Assembly: GCA_039192165.1 (NCBI GenBank)
Contig: JBCCXD010000002.1
Coordinates: 434,001-498,000 of the forward strand
Source of the DNA: Dinoroseobacter sp039192165
GTDB lineage: Bacteria > Pseudomonadota > Alphaproteobacteria > Rhodobacterales > Rhodobacteraceae
Direction of reading: 5' to 3'
DNA length: 64,000 nt
Under the pieces are notes generated by a model, which searched no databases, was not told where the DNA came from, and saw only the letters and a program-made list of their open reading frames with translations. This document shows, piece after piece, positions 25,465 to 34,700 of this stretch. The stretch's first letter is position 1, and each line of letters begins with the position of its first letter. The position numbers and the translations under genes were made by a program.

Positions 25465-26682
25465 ATGGAAACTGTCCAACGCGCTCAGGCGCATGGCAAG
25501 GAAGCGGCCCGGGACGCCGCAGCTTCGGGGACCTCTCCGATCGCTGAAGTCTCAGCCGAGCTGGCGGCGCTTGTCCGCGAGATCAAGGGCCGAGAGGCCG
25601 AGATGAAATCCCGACTTCAACAACAGGAAGAGCGAATTCAGATGCTGGATCGTAAGTCTATCTCTCCCGCGCGTCCCGCGCTGTCCGGTGCCGCTGTGGA
25701 AGCGGCCCCCCATCAGAAGGCCTTCGACGCCTACATCCGCACGGGCGATGACGATGCTTTGCGCGGCTTGCAGATCGAGGAAAAGGCGATGTCGTCCGCA
25801 GTTGCGGCCGATGGCGGTTACCTTGTGGACCCACAGACCTCAGAGACCGTGAAATCTGTACTGAAGTCGCAAGCCTCGTTGCGGGCGGCGGCCTCTGTCG
25901 TCTCTGTAGAAGCAAGTGCCTATGACGTTCTTGTTGACTTCACCGAGACCGATGCCGGTTGGGCGTCGGAAACCGCTGATCAGACAGAGACCGGTACAGC
26001 GCAGATCGATCGGATTTCAATTCCGCTGCATGAGCTCTCGGCGCTGCCGAAAGTATCTCAGCGCCTGCTCGATGACAGTGCCTTCGACATTGAGGGCTGG
26101 CTTGCGACCCGCATCGCTGACAAGTTCGCGCGCTCTGAAGCGGCTGCGTTTGTAAGCGGTGATGGCGTCGATAAGCCAACTGGCTTCCTGACAGCGCCAA
26201 ATGTGGACAACAGTGTCTGGACCTGGGGCAATCTTGGCTACGTGCCAACGGGGGTCGAAGGCGCGTTCAGCGCATCGGCGCCAGCGGATGCGCTCGTCGA
26301 TTTGGTCTACGCCCTGGGCGCACGGTACCGGGCAAACGGGACCTTTGTGATGAACTCGAAAACCGCAGGCGTCGTTCGCAAGATCAAAGACGCCGATGGC
26401 CGCTTCCTGTGGTCCGACGGACTGGCGGCAGGTGAGCCCGCGCGACTGCTGGGCTATCCGGTTCTGATTGCCGAAGACATGCCCGATATTGCCAACGGTG
26501 AAGCCGCAATCGCGTTTGGCGACTTCGGCGCGGGCTATACCATTGCTGAGCGTCCTGACCTCCGCATCTTGCGGGATCCCTTCTCGGCCAAGCCCAATGT
26601 GCTGTTTTATGCGACCAAGCGCGTTGGCGGAGGCGTGACCGATTTTGCGGCAATTAAGCTGCTGAAGTTCGCTATCAGCTAA
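25465..26682 (+). CDS. GTA g5, major capsid protein (HK97 fold)
   Basis: A 405-residue HK97-type capsid protein. Residues about 20-65 form a charged coiled-coil delta domain (ELAALVREIKGREAEMKSRL) that is expected to be removed by the protease. The body begins near KAFDAYIRTGDDDALRGL. Conserved VSQRLLDDSAFDIEGWLA and the C-terminal KRVGGGVTDFAAIKLLKF are present. AAGGAG lies 7-8 bases before the ATG. The 159-bp space that follows, the largest inside the cluster, contains a perfect hairpin. Confidence 0.94.
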   Translation: METVQRAQAHGKEAARDAAASGTSPIAEVSAELAALVREIKGREAEMKSRLQQQEERIQMLDRKSISPARPALSGAAVEAAPHQKAFDAYIRTGDDDALRGLQIEEKAMSSAVAADGGYLVDPQTSETVKSVLKSQASLRAAASVVSVEASAYDVLVDFTETDAGWASETADQTETGTAQIDRISIPLHELSALPKVSQRLLDDSAFDIEGWLATRIADKFARSEAAAFVSGDGVDKPTGFLTAPNVDNSVWTWGNLGYVPTGVEGAFSASAPADALVDLVYALGARYRANGTFVMNSKTAGVVRKIKDADGRFLWSDGLAAGEPARLLGYPVLIAEDMPDIANGEAAIAFGDFGAGYTIAERPDLRILRDPFSAKPNVLFYATKRVGGGVTDFAAIKLLKFAIS

Positions 26683-26711
26683 GGCCTCTAAGCCCTTCTG
26701 AAAGCCCCGAA

Positions 26712-26732
26712 GTTTCGCCTGTCAGGCGAAAC
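26712..26732 (+). other. Perfect hairpin between GTA capsid and adaptor genes
   Basis: GTTTCGCCT / AGGCGAAAC, a 9-bp stem with a 3-base loop and no T-run. It sits 30 bp after the capsid stop and is a candidate mRNA-stability or partial-termination element that would keep capsid expression above that of the adaptor genes. Confidence 0.5.
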
Positions 26733-26841
26733 CCTGGGCGTGCGCAAGTCTGCGGTGTTTCTAGCTGTTCCCTCCGTCCGAGTAGCGCCGCGCGCACGCC
26801 CTTGCCGTATCGGTAAGGACTGCCCGATTTGGAGACTGTCA

Positions 26842-27432
26842 ATGAACATAGTTGAAGAGACCTCGGTTCCATCGGAGGCCCTTCCCCTGCAGCAATTCAG
26901 GGAGCACCTTCGCCTCGGCAGCGGGTTCCCGGATGACAATCTACAGGACACACTGCTCGAAAGCACCCTAAGGGCCGCGATCGGCGCGATCGAATACAGA
27001 ACTGGCAAGGCGCTGTTCCGACGCGCGTTCAAGCTTTGTTTAGAGGAGTGGGCGGGACCGGTGTTCCAACCCATTTTGCGCGGTCCCTTGGTGCAGGTCA
27101 GCAGTGTTGTGCTGTTCACTTCGGATGGCGCGGCATCTGAGCTTGCTGGCAGCGTTTACAGCGTCGTGCCGGACGCGTATCGCGCCGGGATCAAGGCACA
27201 CAGCACATTGCCCCAGATCCCCATAAACGGCCATGCAGAGATTCATTTCGAGGCAGGGTATGGCGCGGCCTGGCAGGATGTGCCGGAGAGCCTTGCCCAG
27301 GCGGTGATGGTGCTTGGTGCGCATTTCTATGAAACCCGGTCTGGGGCACCTGACACGGGGTTTCCGCATCTGGTTCGGGTGCTTATCGAAGCTTTCCGGG
27401 ATCTGCGCCTTTTCGGAGGTCGCAGGGCATGA
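26842..27432 (+). CDS. GTA g6, head-tail connector (adaptor) protein
   Basis: A 196-residue gp6-like connector (LQQFREHLRLGSGFPDDNLQDTLLESTLRAAIGAIEYRTG). In the RcGTA structure g6 forms the adaptor ring below the portal. Start at MNIVEETSVPS, six bases after GGAGA; the open frame upstream lacks support. Its stop overlaps the g7 start (ATGA). Confidence 0.88.
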   Translation: MNIVEETSVPSEALPLQQFREHLRLGSGFPDDNLQDTLLESTLRAAIGAIEYRTGKALFRRAFKLCLEEWAGPVFQPILRGPLVQVSSVVLFTSDGAASELAGSVYSVVPDAYRAGIKAHSTLPQIPINGHAEIHFEAGYGAAWQDVPESLAQAVMVLGAHFYETRSGAPDTGFPHLVRVLIEAFRDLRLFGGRRA

Positions 27433-27770
27433 CCGCGCCGAAGCTCAACCGTATGCTGAAGCTCGAAGAGCGCCAGCAAACCCCGGACGGCGCTGGTGGA
27501 TTTTCCGAGGCATGGGTGACCTTGGGAACGCTCTGGGCACAGATAGACAGTCGGACAGGGCGCGAGGCAGCGCGGCGCCCCGCAGCAATGGTGTCGCTGA
27601 CTAACCTTCGGATCACGGTCAGAGGTGCGCCAGCAGGACATCCACAGCGCCCCAAACCCGACCAACGTTTTCGGGACGGCAGCCGAATTTATCGCATTCT
27701 GGCGGTGACAGAGCGCGACCCGGATGCGCGGTTTCTGACCTGTTTTGCCGATGAGGAGGTTGGCGCATGA
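27429..27770 (+). CDS. GTA g7, head closure (stopper) protein
   Basis: A 113-residue small SPP1 gp16-like head closure protein (LNRMLKLEERQQTPDGAGGF, RITVRGAPAGHPQRPKPDQRF, RILAVTERDPDARFLTCFADE). It forms the stopper ring that holds DNA in the head. Starts within the g6 stop and its own stop overlaps the g8 start, showing tight translational coupling. Confidence 0.86.
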   Translation: MTAPKLNRMLKLEERQQTPDGAGGFSEAWVTLGTLWAQIDSRTGREAARRPAAMVSLTNLRITVRGAPAGHPQRPKPDQRFRDGSRIYRILAVTERDPDARFLTCFADEEVGA

Positions 27771-28177
27771 GCTATACAAGTTCGGGACCGTTACAGGCCG
27801 CGGTCTTTCAGCGTCTCGTGACTGATACCACCCTCGCTTCGCTGGTGGGCTCTGCGGTCTACGATCAGGTGCCTTCGGGTACATTGCCAGGAACCTACGT
27901 CACGCTTGGCCCGGAGACCGCCGTTCAGGTTGGTGACAGTTCAGGACGGTCTACACGCCACGATTTTACCGTGAGCGTCACGACGGATGCCAGTGGGTTT
28001 CAGACGATAAAGGAGGTCTCAGGCGCTGTCGTTGAGGCCCTTCAGGATGCCGCGCTTGCTCTGCCGGAAGGTGAGGTAAGCCTGCTTGATTTTCGCCGCG
28101 CGCAGGCGCGGCGCCTTGCAAATGGCGCTCTGCGCCAGATCGATCTGCGCTTCCGGGCGCGCATCGACCTCGATTAA
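27767..28177 (+). CDS. GTA g8, tail terminator (DUF3168 family)
   Basis: A 136-residue DUF3168 protein (LQAAVFQRLVTDTTLASLVGSAVYDQVP, TYVTLGPETAVQVGDSSGRS, HDFTVSVTTDASGF). In RcGTA the g8 product caps the tail tube and joins it to the head. It starts inside the g7 stop and is followed 21 bp later by the tail tube gene. Confidence 0.88.
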   Translation: MSYTSSGPLQAAVFQRLVTDTTLASLVGSAVYDQVPSGTLPGTYVTLGPETAVQVGDSSGRSTRHDFTVSVTTDASGFQTIKEVSGAVVEALQDAALALPEGEVSLLDFRRAQARRLANGALRQIDLRFRARIDLD

Positions 28178-28198
28178 CCTTTTAGTTTGGAGAGCTCC

Positions 28199-28612
28199 AT
28201 GGCTGTGCAAAAAGGCAAGGATCTTCTGATCAAGATCGATATGACCGGCACCGGCACCTTTGAGACCATCGCAGGTCTGCGGGCGACGCGTATCACCTTC
28301 AACACTGAAACGGTTGATGTCACATCGCTGGAAAGTGCAGGGGGCTGGCGCGAACTTCTGGGGGGTGCTGGCGTAAAAAGCGCTTCAATCTCGGGCTCCG
28401 GTGTATTCCGAGACGAAAACACTGACGAGCGCGCGCGGCAGATCTTTTTTGATGGCGAGGTACCCTCGTTTCAGGTTGTGATACCGGATTTTGGCACTGT
28501 CGCGGGGCCATTCATGATCACTGCGATTGAGTATGCGGGCAGTCAGAATGGCGAGGCGACCTATGAGATGACGATCGCATCCGCCGGCCAGCTGACCTTC
28601 AACGCACTCTGA
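28199..28612 (+). CDS. GTA g9, major tail tube protein
   Basis: A 137-residue TP901-1-like major tail protein (MAVQKGKDLLIKIDMTGTGT, VDVTSLESAGGWRELLGGAGV). It builds the flexible non-contractile tube through which DNA passes. Start at MAVQKGKD, with GGAGAG just upstream; the four extra N-terminal codons of the open frame are unlikely. The g10 ATG begins 5 bp after its stop. Confidence 0.9.
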   Translation: MAVQKGKDLLIKIDMTGTGTFETIAGLRATRITFNTETVDVTSLESAGGWRELLGGAGVKSASISGSGVFRDENTDERARQIFFDGEVPSFQVVIPDFGTVAGPFMITAIEYAGSQNGEATYEMTIASAGQLTFNAL

Positions 28613-28617
28613 GCGGT

Positions 28618-28944
28618 ATGGCGAACCCTTATGCAGGAGAAGTGGCGCTGACCGTGGATGGCAAACGCAGGGTTTTGAAACTGACGCTGGGCGCGTTAGC
28701 GCAACTTGAGGCGACGCTTGAGATGGACACGCTGATTGCTCTGGTAGAGCGATTTGAAACGGGCGCTTATCGGACGCGGGATGTGATCTTGCTGCTCCAT
28801 GCCGGATTGCAGGGTGGCGGAAGCGATCTCACTCTGGCCGCTCTGGCCGCTGCGGAAATCGAAGGTGGTCCCGTCGGTGCGGCGAGGGCGGCTGCGCAGC
28901 TTCTGGCGCGGGCCTTTTCGCTGTCATCCGAGCGGTCGGAATGA
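28618..28944 (+). CDS. GTA g10, tail assembly chaperone-like protein
   Basis: A 108-residue GTA-gp10 family protein (MANPYAGEVALTVDGKRRVLKLTLG, ALAQLEATLEMDTLIALVERFETG). The family is thought to act as a tail assembly chaperone between the tube and tape-measure genes. Its stop overlaps the next start (ATGA). Name by family wording and gene order. Confidence 0.85.
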   Translation: MANPYAGEVALTVDGKRRVLKLTLGALAQLEATLEMDTLIALVERFETGAYRTRDVILLLHAGLQGGGSDLTLAALAAAEIEGGPVGAARAAAQLLARAFSLSSERSE

Positions 28945-29147
28945 CCCATTTCGATTGGCCCGGGCTGATGCGGGTAGGGTTTAAGGGTCTCGGCCTGCGC
29001 CCGGCGGAATTCTGGGCCCTGACCCCAGTTGAATTGATGCTGCTTATGGGCATGGACCAGAGCGCAGAGGCGCCCATGGGCCGTGCCCGGCTCGAAGAAC
29101 TGATCCGCGCGTTTCCGGATCGGGCGAGGGGAAATTCAGATGAGTGA
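28941..29147 (+). CDS. GTA g10.1, small tail assembly chaperone (rcc01693-like)
   Basis: A 68-residue protein (MTHFDWPGLMRVGFKGLGLR, PAEFWALTPVELMLLMG). It matches the short phage tail assembly chaperone that follows g10 in RcGTA, possibly the equivalent of the downstream frameshifted chaperone in phages. Here the two are separate overlapping genes (4 bp), not an obvious frameshift product. It overlaps the g11 start by 8 bp. Confidence 0.85.
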   Translation: MTHFDWPGLMRVGFKGLGLRPAEFWALTPVELMLLMGMDQSAEAPMGRARLEELIRAFPDRARGNSDE

Positions 29148-29808
29148 CTACGACAATCTCGGCGGTTTTGAAGACCGCATGTCGGAGCTTGATCAAAGCT
29201 TCGAGGACGCAACCGCTGTGGCGGCCGCGTTTGATGGCGAGTTGCGGCGTATGCGGGAGGGCATGCTTTTTGCCGAACGCGAAGCCGCATCTTTAGGCGA
29301 CAGTGTTGGCAACGGGCTGCGTCGGTCCTTCGATGATGTTGCTTTCGAGGGCGGCAAACTTTCCGATGCGCTCAAAAACGTGGCGCGTTCAATGGCCAAC
29401 GCGGCCTACAGCACAGCTATAAAGCCTGTCCAGAACGCGCTTGAAACAGGCATTACTTCAGGTGTCACAAGTCTTGTATCGGGCCTTTTCGGGTTTTCCC
29501 ATGGGGGCGCATTCACGCAAGGACAGGTCGTGCCTTTTGCGCGCGGTGGTATCGTTACCGCCCCGACATCCTTTCCGATGCGTGGTGCAACCGGGCTCAT
29601 GGGAGAGGCTGGTCCGGAAGCGATCATGCCGCTGGCGCGCGGTGCGGATGGTCGGCTTGGCGTGCGTATGAGCGACAGTCCAGCCGCGCGCCCGGTTCAG
29701 GTTGTTATGAATATCTCGACACCGGACGCAGAGAGCTTTCGGCGCTCTCGTGCCCAGGTCGCCTCGGACCTCAATCGCGCGCTGAGCCTTGGTCAACGCA
29801 ACCGGTAA
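29140..29808 (+). CDS. GTA g11, short tail tape-measure protein
   Basis: A 222-residue tape-measure protein, short as expected for the short GTA tail. N-terminal coiled-coil (FEDRMSELDQSFEDATAVAAAF) and middle KLSDALKNVARSMANAAY are followed by the lambda-like C-terminal FSHGGAFTQGQVVPFARGGI and MGEAGPEAIMPLARGADGRL. It sets tail length and leaves the tube on delivery. Confidence 0.9.
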   Translation: MSDYDNLGGFEDRMSELDQSFEDATAVAAAFDGELRRMREGMLFAEREAASLGDSVGNGLRRSFDDVAFEGGKLSDALKNVARSMANAAYSTAIKPVQNALETGITSGVTSLVSGLFGFSHGGAFTQGQVVPFARGGIVTAPTSFPMRGATGLMGEAGPEAIMPLARGADGRLGVRMSDSPAARPVQVVMNISTPDAESFRRSRAQVASDLNRALSLGQRNR

Positions 29809-29818
29809 GGAGATCGAG

Positions 29819-30451
29819 ATGCAGTTTCATGATGTGCGGTTCCCGGCAAACCTGAGTTTTGGATCGGTTGGGGGGCCAGAGCGCCGGACAGAGATCGTTT
29901 CGCTTGCAAACGGGTTCGAGGAGCGCAACACGCCCTGGGCGCAATCGAGGCGGCGCTATGATGCCGGAGTGGGCATGCGCGCGCTTGACGACATCGAACA
30001 GCTGATCGGGTTTTTCGAAGCGCGCCAGGGACAGCTTTTTGGGTTTCGCTGGAAGGACTGGTCAGATTTCAAAAGCTGCCAGCCGTCCGAGGATGTGACC
30101 TTTGAGGACCAGGAAATCGGGTTCGGTGACGGACAAAAAACAGAATTTCAGCTCGTGAAATCGTATCGATCCGGGGCCCAGGTCTATGACCGACCGATCA
30201 CGAAACCCGCCGCCGGAAGTGTCAAAGCGGGGATCGATGGTGTCGAGCTTGCCGAGGCCGTTCACTATACGGTCAATACCAACAGCGGTTTGGTGATTTT
30301 CGAGGATGCCCCCGCGACGGGGGCTCTGGTATCTGCAGGCTTTGAATTCGATGTGCCGGTGCGCTTTGATACCGATCGGATCCAGACCTCTGTGGCTTCG
30401 TTTCAGGCAGGAGACATTCCAAGCGTACCAGTGGTGGAGATCCGGGTATGA
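29819..30451 (+). CDS. GTA g12, distal tail protein (DUF2460)
   Basis: A 210-residue DUF2460 protein (MQFHDVRFPANLSFGSVGGP, GFFEARQGQLFGFRWKDW, PVRFDTDRIQTSVASFQAG). It is the distal tail ring in RcGTA. Start chosen at MQFHDV with AAGGAG 6 bases upstream. It overlaps g13 by 4 bp. Confidence 0.92.
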   Translation: MQFHDVRFPANLSFGSVGGPERRTEIVSLANGFEERNTPWAQSRRRYDAGVGMRALDDIEQLIGFFEARQGQLFGFRWKDWSDFKSCQPSEDVTFEDQEIGFGDGQKTEFQLVKSYRSGAQVYDRPITKPAAGSVKAGIDGVELAEAVHYTVNTNSGLVIFEDAPATGALVSAGFEFDVPVRFDTDRIQTSVASFQAGDIPSVPVVEIRV

Positions 30452-31338
30452 GTGGCGATGACCTGACACTGGATGCGCATCTCGCCAGTGGCTTGACCAC
30501 TGTATGCAGATGCTGGGTCCTGCGGCGCAGGGACGGCGCAGTACAGGGATTCACGGATCACGACGTGACCTTGTCTTTCGATGGGGTTGAGTTCAGAGCC
30601 AACACCGGCCTGTCTGCATCCGCACTTCGGCAAACAACAGGCTTGTCGGTCGACAACACGGAGGCGATCGGGGCGCTGTCGGACTTTGCGATTAGTGAAC
30701 GTGATCTGAATGGGGGGCGGTACGATGGCGCAGAGGTCGAGATCTGGTTGGTAAACTGGTCGCAGCCCGAGGTCAGAACGCTCGTGTTCCGCGGCACGAT
30801 AGGTGAGACCCAGCAAATCGACGGGGCCTTTCGTGCCGAGTTGCGTGGGCTTGCAGAAAGCCTCAATAAGCCATTGGGGCGCATCTATCGCAAAGACTGC
30901 TCGGCGGTTCTGGGCGACAGTGCGTGCAGGATCAATCTGGATGATCCGCAGGTTTCGGTAGAGCTTGAGCTTGACCAAGACACAGACGGGACGGTGTTCA
31001 CGCTGCCCCTGCTGGCTGATTATGACCTTCGGTGGTTCGAGCGCGGAGTGCTCGAAGTCCTGAGCGGTGACGCGGTGGGGCTGCAACGGAGCATAAAGAA
31101 TGATCGCTGGCTCGACAGCCACAGGGAGATCGAGGTTTGGGAAGCGTTTGGGATCGTGCCGCGCCCGGGTGACCGCCTTCGGTTGATCGCGGGCTGCGAC
31201 AAGCGTCGGGAGACATGCCAGCTTAAGTTCAAGAACCTTTTAAACTTTCAAGGGTTTTCATTCCTGCCCGGCGAGGATTGGCTGATGAGCTATCCTACAT
31301 CGAGGTCGCGAAATGATGGCGGGAGCCTTGGCGGATGA
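30448..31338 (+). CDS. GTA g13, baseplate hub protein (DUF2163)
   Basis: A 296-residue DUF2163 protein. It contains GRIYRKDCSAVLGDSAC and IAGCDKRRETCQLKFKN, so four cysteines (C151, C160, C250, C257) are placed as in the RcGTA hub protein, whose structure was reported to hold an iron-sulfur cluster. Typical motif: LRLIAGCDKR near the C-terminus. It joins the distal tail to the megatron spike. It overlaps both g12 and g14 by 4 bp. Confidence 0.92.
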   Translation: MSGDDLTLDAHLASGLTTVCRCWVLRRRDGAVQGFTDHDVTLSFDGVEFRANTGLSASALRQTTGLSVDNTEAIGALSDFAISERDLNGGRYDGAEVEIWLVNWSQPEVRTLVFRGTIGETQQIDGAFRAELRGLAESLNKPLGRIYRKDCSAVLGDSACRINLDDPQVSVELELDQDTDGTVFTLPLLADYDLRWFERGVLEVLSGDAVGLQRSIKNDRWLDSHREIEVWEAFGIVPRPGDRLRLIAGCDKRRETCQLKFKNLLNFQGFSFLPGEDWLMSYPTSRSRNDGGSLGG

Positions 31339-31778
31339 ACCCCGGTGAAAAGGTCGTCTCGTCGGCGCGAAGCTGGCTGGGCACGCCCTATGTGCATCAG
31401 GCAGCGAAGCGTGGGGCAGGCTGCGATTGTCTCGGCCTGGTTCGCGGAATCTGGGCTGAGATCTATGGCGCTGAACCCGAACAGGTGCCGCCATATACCC
31501 AGGACTGGTCGGAGCCACAGCAAGACGAGGCGCTTTGGCGCGCCGCGGCGCGTCACCTGCTCGCGAAACCATTGGACTCAGCGCAATCCGGCGACCTGAT
31601 CTTGTTTCGGATGCGAGACGGGTCTGTCGCCAAGCATTTGGGCATCCAGTCGGCGGTTGGGACCGAAGCGCGCTTTATTCACGCCTATATGCGCCACGGA
31701 GTTGTTGAAAGCCCGTTGTCGCAGCCTTGGGCCCGCCGCGTCGTGGCGCGCTTTTCCTTTCCAAAAGAGGTCCACTGA
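31335..31778 (+). CDS. GTA g14, NlpC/P60 cell-wall peptidase
   Basis: A 147-residue NlpC/P60 protein. The nucleophile is Cys32 in GAGCDCLGLVRGIW and the catalytic His is H101 in VAKHLGIQ. It is expected to open the recipient peptidoglycan during DNA delivery. It overlaps g13 by 4 bp, and its stop overlaps the g15 start (TGATG). Confidence 0.93.
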   Translation: MNPGEKVVSSARSWLGTPYVHQAAKRGAGCDCLGLVRGIWAEIYGAEPEQVPPYTQDWSEPQQDEALWRAAARHLLAKPLDSAQSGDLILFRMRDGSVAKHLGIQSAVGTEARFIHAYMRHGVVESPLSQPWARRVVARFSFPKEVH

Positions 31779-34700
31779 TGGCAACACTCGTGCTTTCCGC
31801 CGCAGGCGCGGCCCTTGGCAGTTCGATTGGAGGAACAGCTTTTGGGCTATCGGCCTCCCTCATCGGGCGAGCGGTCGGGGCGGTCGTCGGGCAGGCGATT
31901 GACCAAAGGCTTCTGGGATCCGGCTCTGAGGCCGTGGAGACGGCGCGGGTCGAACGGTTTCGGCTGTCCGATGCGGCCGAAGGCGCACCCATGCCGGTCG
32001 TTTACGGCAAGATGCGCGTTGCCGGCCAGGTGATCTGGGCGTCCCGTTTTCTGGAAAGCGCCCAGACCACCGGTGGCAGTGGCGGTAAGGGCTCGCCTTC
32101 GACGCCATCGGTGACCACCTATTCCTACTCGGTTTCCATGGCTGTTGCTTTGGGCGAGGGCGTGATTCAATCGGTTGGTCGCGTTTGGGCGGATGGTATG
32201 GAGATTGCAAAATCGGACCTCAATCTGCGGGTCTATACCGGCGCACAAAGCCAAATGCCTGATCCAAAAATCGAAGCTGTTGAAGGCGCGGGAAACGTAC
32301 CGGCGTTCAGGGGAACCGCCTATGTTGTTATCGAGGACCTAGATCTGGGGCAATTCGGGAACCGGGTTCCTCAGTTTTCCTTTGAAGTCTACCGGCCGGC
32401 GCAGCCCCCCTCAGGCGCTGTGCCGCTGGCATCCCGCATCCCTGGTGTCGCTATGATTCCGGGGACGGGCGAATATGCCCTTGCGGCATCTGCGGTTCAC
32501 TGGTCTGCGACCCCGGGGCGCAACACTTCAATCAATGTTAACTCCCCATCGGGAAAATCCGATTTCTCTGTCTCGCTTGAGACCCTTACCAGTGAGGTGC
32601 CGAACTGCCGGGCTGTCTCGCTTGTGGTGAGCTGGTTCGGCAATGATCTGCGGTGCGGGTCCTGCCAAATCCGCCCAAAGGTCGAACAGAAAGACTATGA
32701 TGCCGCGCAACAGCCTTATTCGGTAGGCGGTCGAGGTCGCGATGCGTTGGAGATCGTTCCACGGGTGGACAACAGGCCGATCTACGGCGGCACGCCGAAT
32801 GATGTATCTGTTATCGAAGCGATCCAGGCGCTGAAGGCGGCCGGGCAGGCGGTGACCTACTATCCCTTTATTCTTATGGATCAGATCGCCGGTAACGGCT
32901 TACCTAACCCCTATGGTGTGGGCGTGGAGCAACCTGTCATGCCGTGGCGCGGCCGTATCACACTGGAAGCTGCGCCAGGCTCCGAACTCAGCTCGGATCA
33001 AACCGCCAACGCCGAAGCAGAAGTGGCCGCCTTTTTTGGCAACGCTGGTACAGGTTTTTCGACCCAGAACGGCCGTGTTTCCTGGACAGAAGACCCTGAC
33101 TGGCGCTATCGCCACTTCATTTTGCATCAGGCGCATTTGTGCAAAGTAGCGGGCGGTGTCGACGCGTTTTGCATCGGGTCGGAAATGCGGGGTTTGACGC
33201 AGATCCGTGGACACAACAACAGCTTCCCCGCTGTTGCGGCCCTGCGTGAACTGGCACGCGACGTGCGCGCCATCCTGGGCCCGGACACCAAAATCGGCTA
33301 CGCGGCGGATTGGTCCGAGTATTTTGGGTATCATCCGCAGGACGGATCCGGCGATGTGTTCTTTCATCTCGACCCGCTCTGGGCCGATGAGGACATCGAT
33401 TTTATCGGGATCGACAACTACATGCCGCTTTCAGACTGGCGGGACGGTCTTGACCATGCGGATGTCGAGGCCGGGGTAATCCACTCTGTCGACTATCTGC
33501 GCGGGAATGTGGCGGGGGGAGAAGGCTTTGACTGGTATTACAAAAGCCTCTCGGATCGCAATGCGCAGGTGCGCACGCCGATAGTCGATGGGTTGGCGGG
33601 TGAAGACTGGATCTACCGCTACAAGGATATCAAAAGCTGGTGGTCGCAGCCGCACCACGAGCGTATCGGCGGGGTGCGATCGACGCAGCCCACGGCCTGG
33701 ATGCCCCAAGCCAAGCCGGTGTGGTTCATGGAAATTGGTTGTGCTGCTGTCGACAAGGGCACCAATGAGCCGAACCGGTTTGTCGATTTGATGTCATCGG
33801 AGTCTGCGCTGCCGCAGTACTCAAGCGGTCGCCGGGACGACCTGATCCAGCATGCCTATTATACAGCAACTCTCGACCACTGGACGTCGCTGGAAAACAA
33901 TCCGATTTCAGCGGTTTACGGAGGCCCCATGGTGGATACCACGCGCATCCATGCCTGGACCTGGGACGCGCGCCCCTTTCCCTTCTTTCCCAATACCTCG
34001 TCGTTGTGGACAGACAGCGTTAACTACGCGCGGGGCCACTGGTTGAATGGCCGCGTCACAGCGCAGGCGCTCGCGGACGTTGTCGCCGAGATCTGCGAGA
34101 AAGCCGGGTTGACCAACTATGATGTTTCGGAGCTGCACGGGCTGGTACGTGGATTTACTGTTCCGGACGTCCAAAGCGCCCGGTCTGCTTTGCAACCGCT
34201 TATGCTTGTGCATGGCTTTGAGGTTGTCGAAAAAGGCGGCAAGCTTGTGTTTCGCACCCGTCGGAACGAGCTTCCGCTGGAGATCAGCGAAGAGTGTATC
34301 GCGCTTGATCCGGAGCTCGAAGGCCGAATTCAACGCACGCGGGTGCCTGAGGCAGAACTATCCGGCCGCGTCCAGTTGCACTACGTCGAAGAGGGTGGGG
34401 ACTATGCCAACCGCGCCGCCGAGGCGGTCTTGCCCGGCGACGGAACCCAAGCGGTTTCGCAGTCGAGCTTCCCGCTGAGCCTGACCTATTCGGAGGCGCA
34501 ATCAACCGCCGAGCGCTGGTTGGCGGAAGCGCGAGTGGCGCGAGAAACCGTCCGCCTTGCCCTGCCGATGTCCAATCGTGCAATCGATGCAGGCGATGTA
34601 TTTGCGCTGAGCGATGGTCAGGGCAGTAAGGCCGTGTATCGCGTGGACCGTATAGAAGAGGGGATGCTCCGGACGCTGGATGCGGTGCGCGTCTCGGGTA

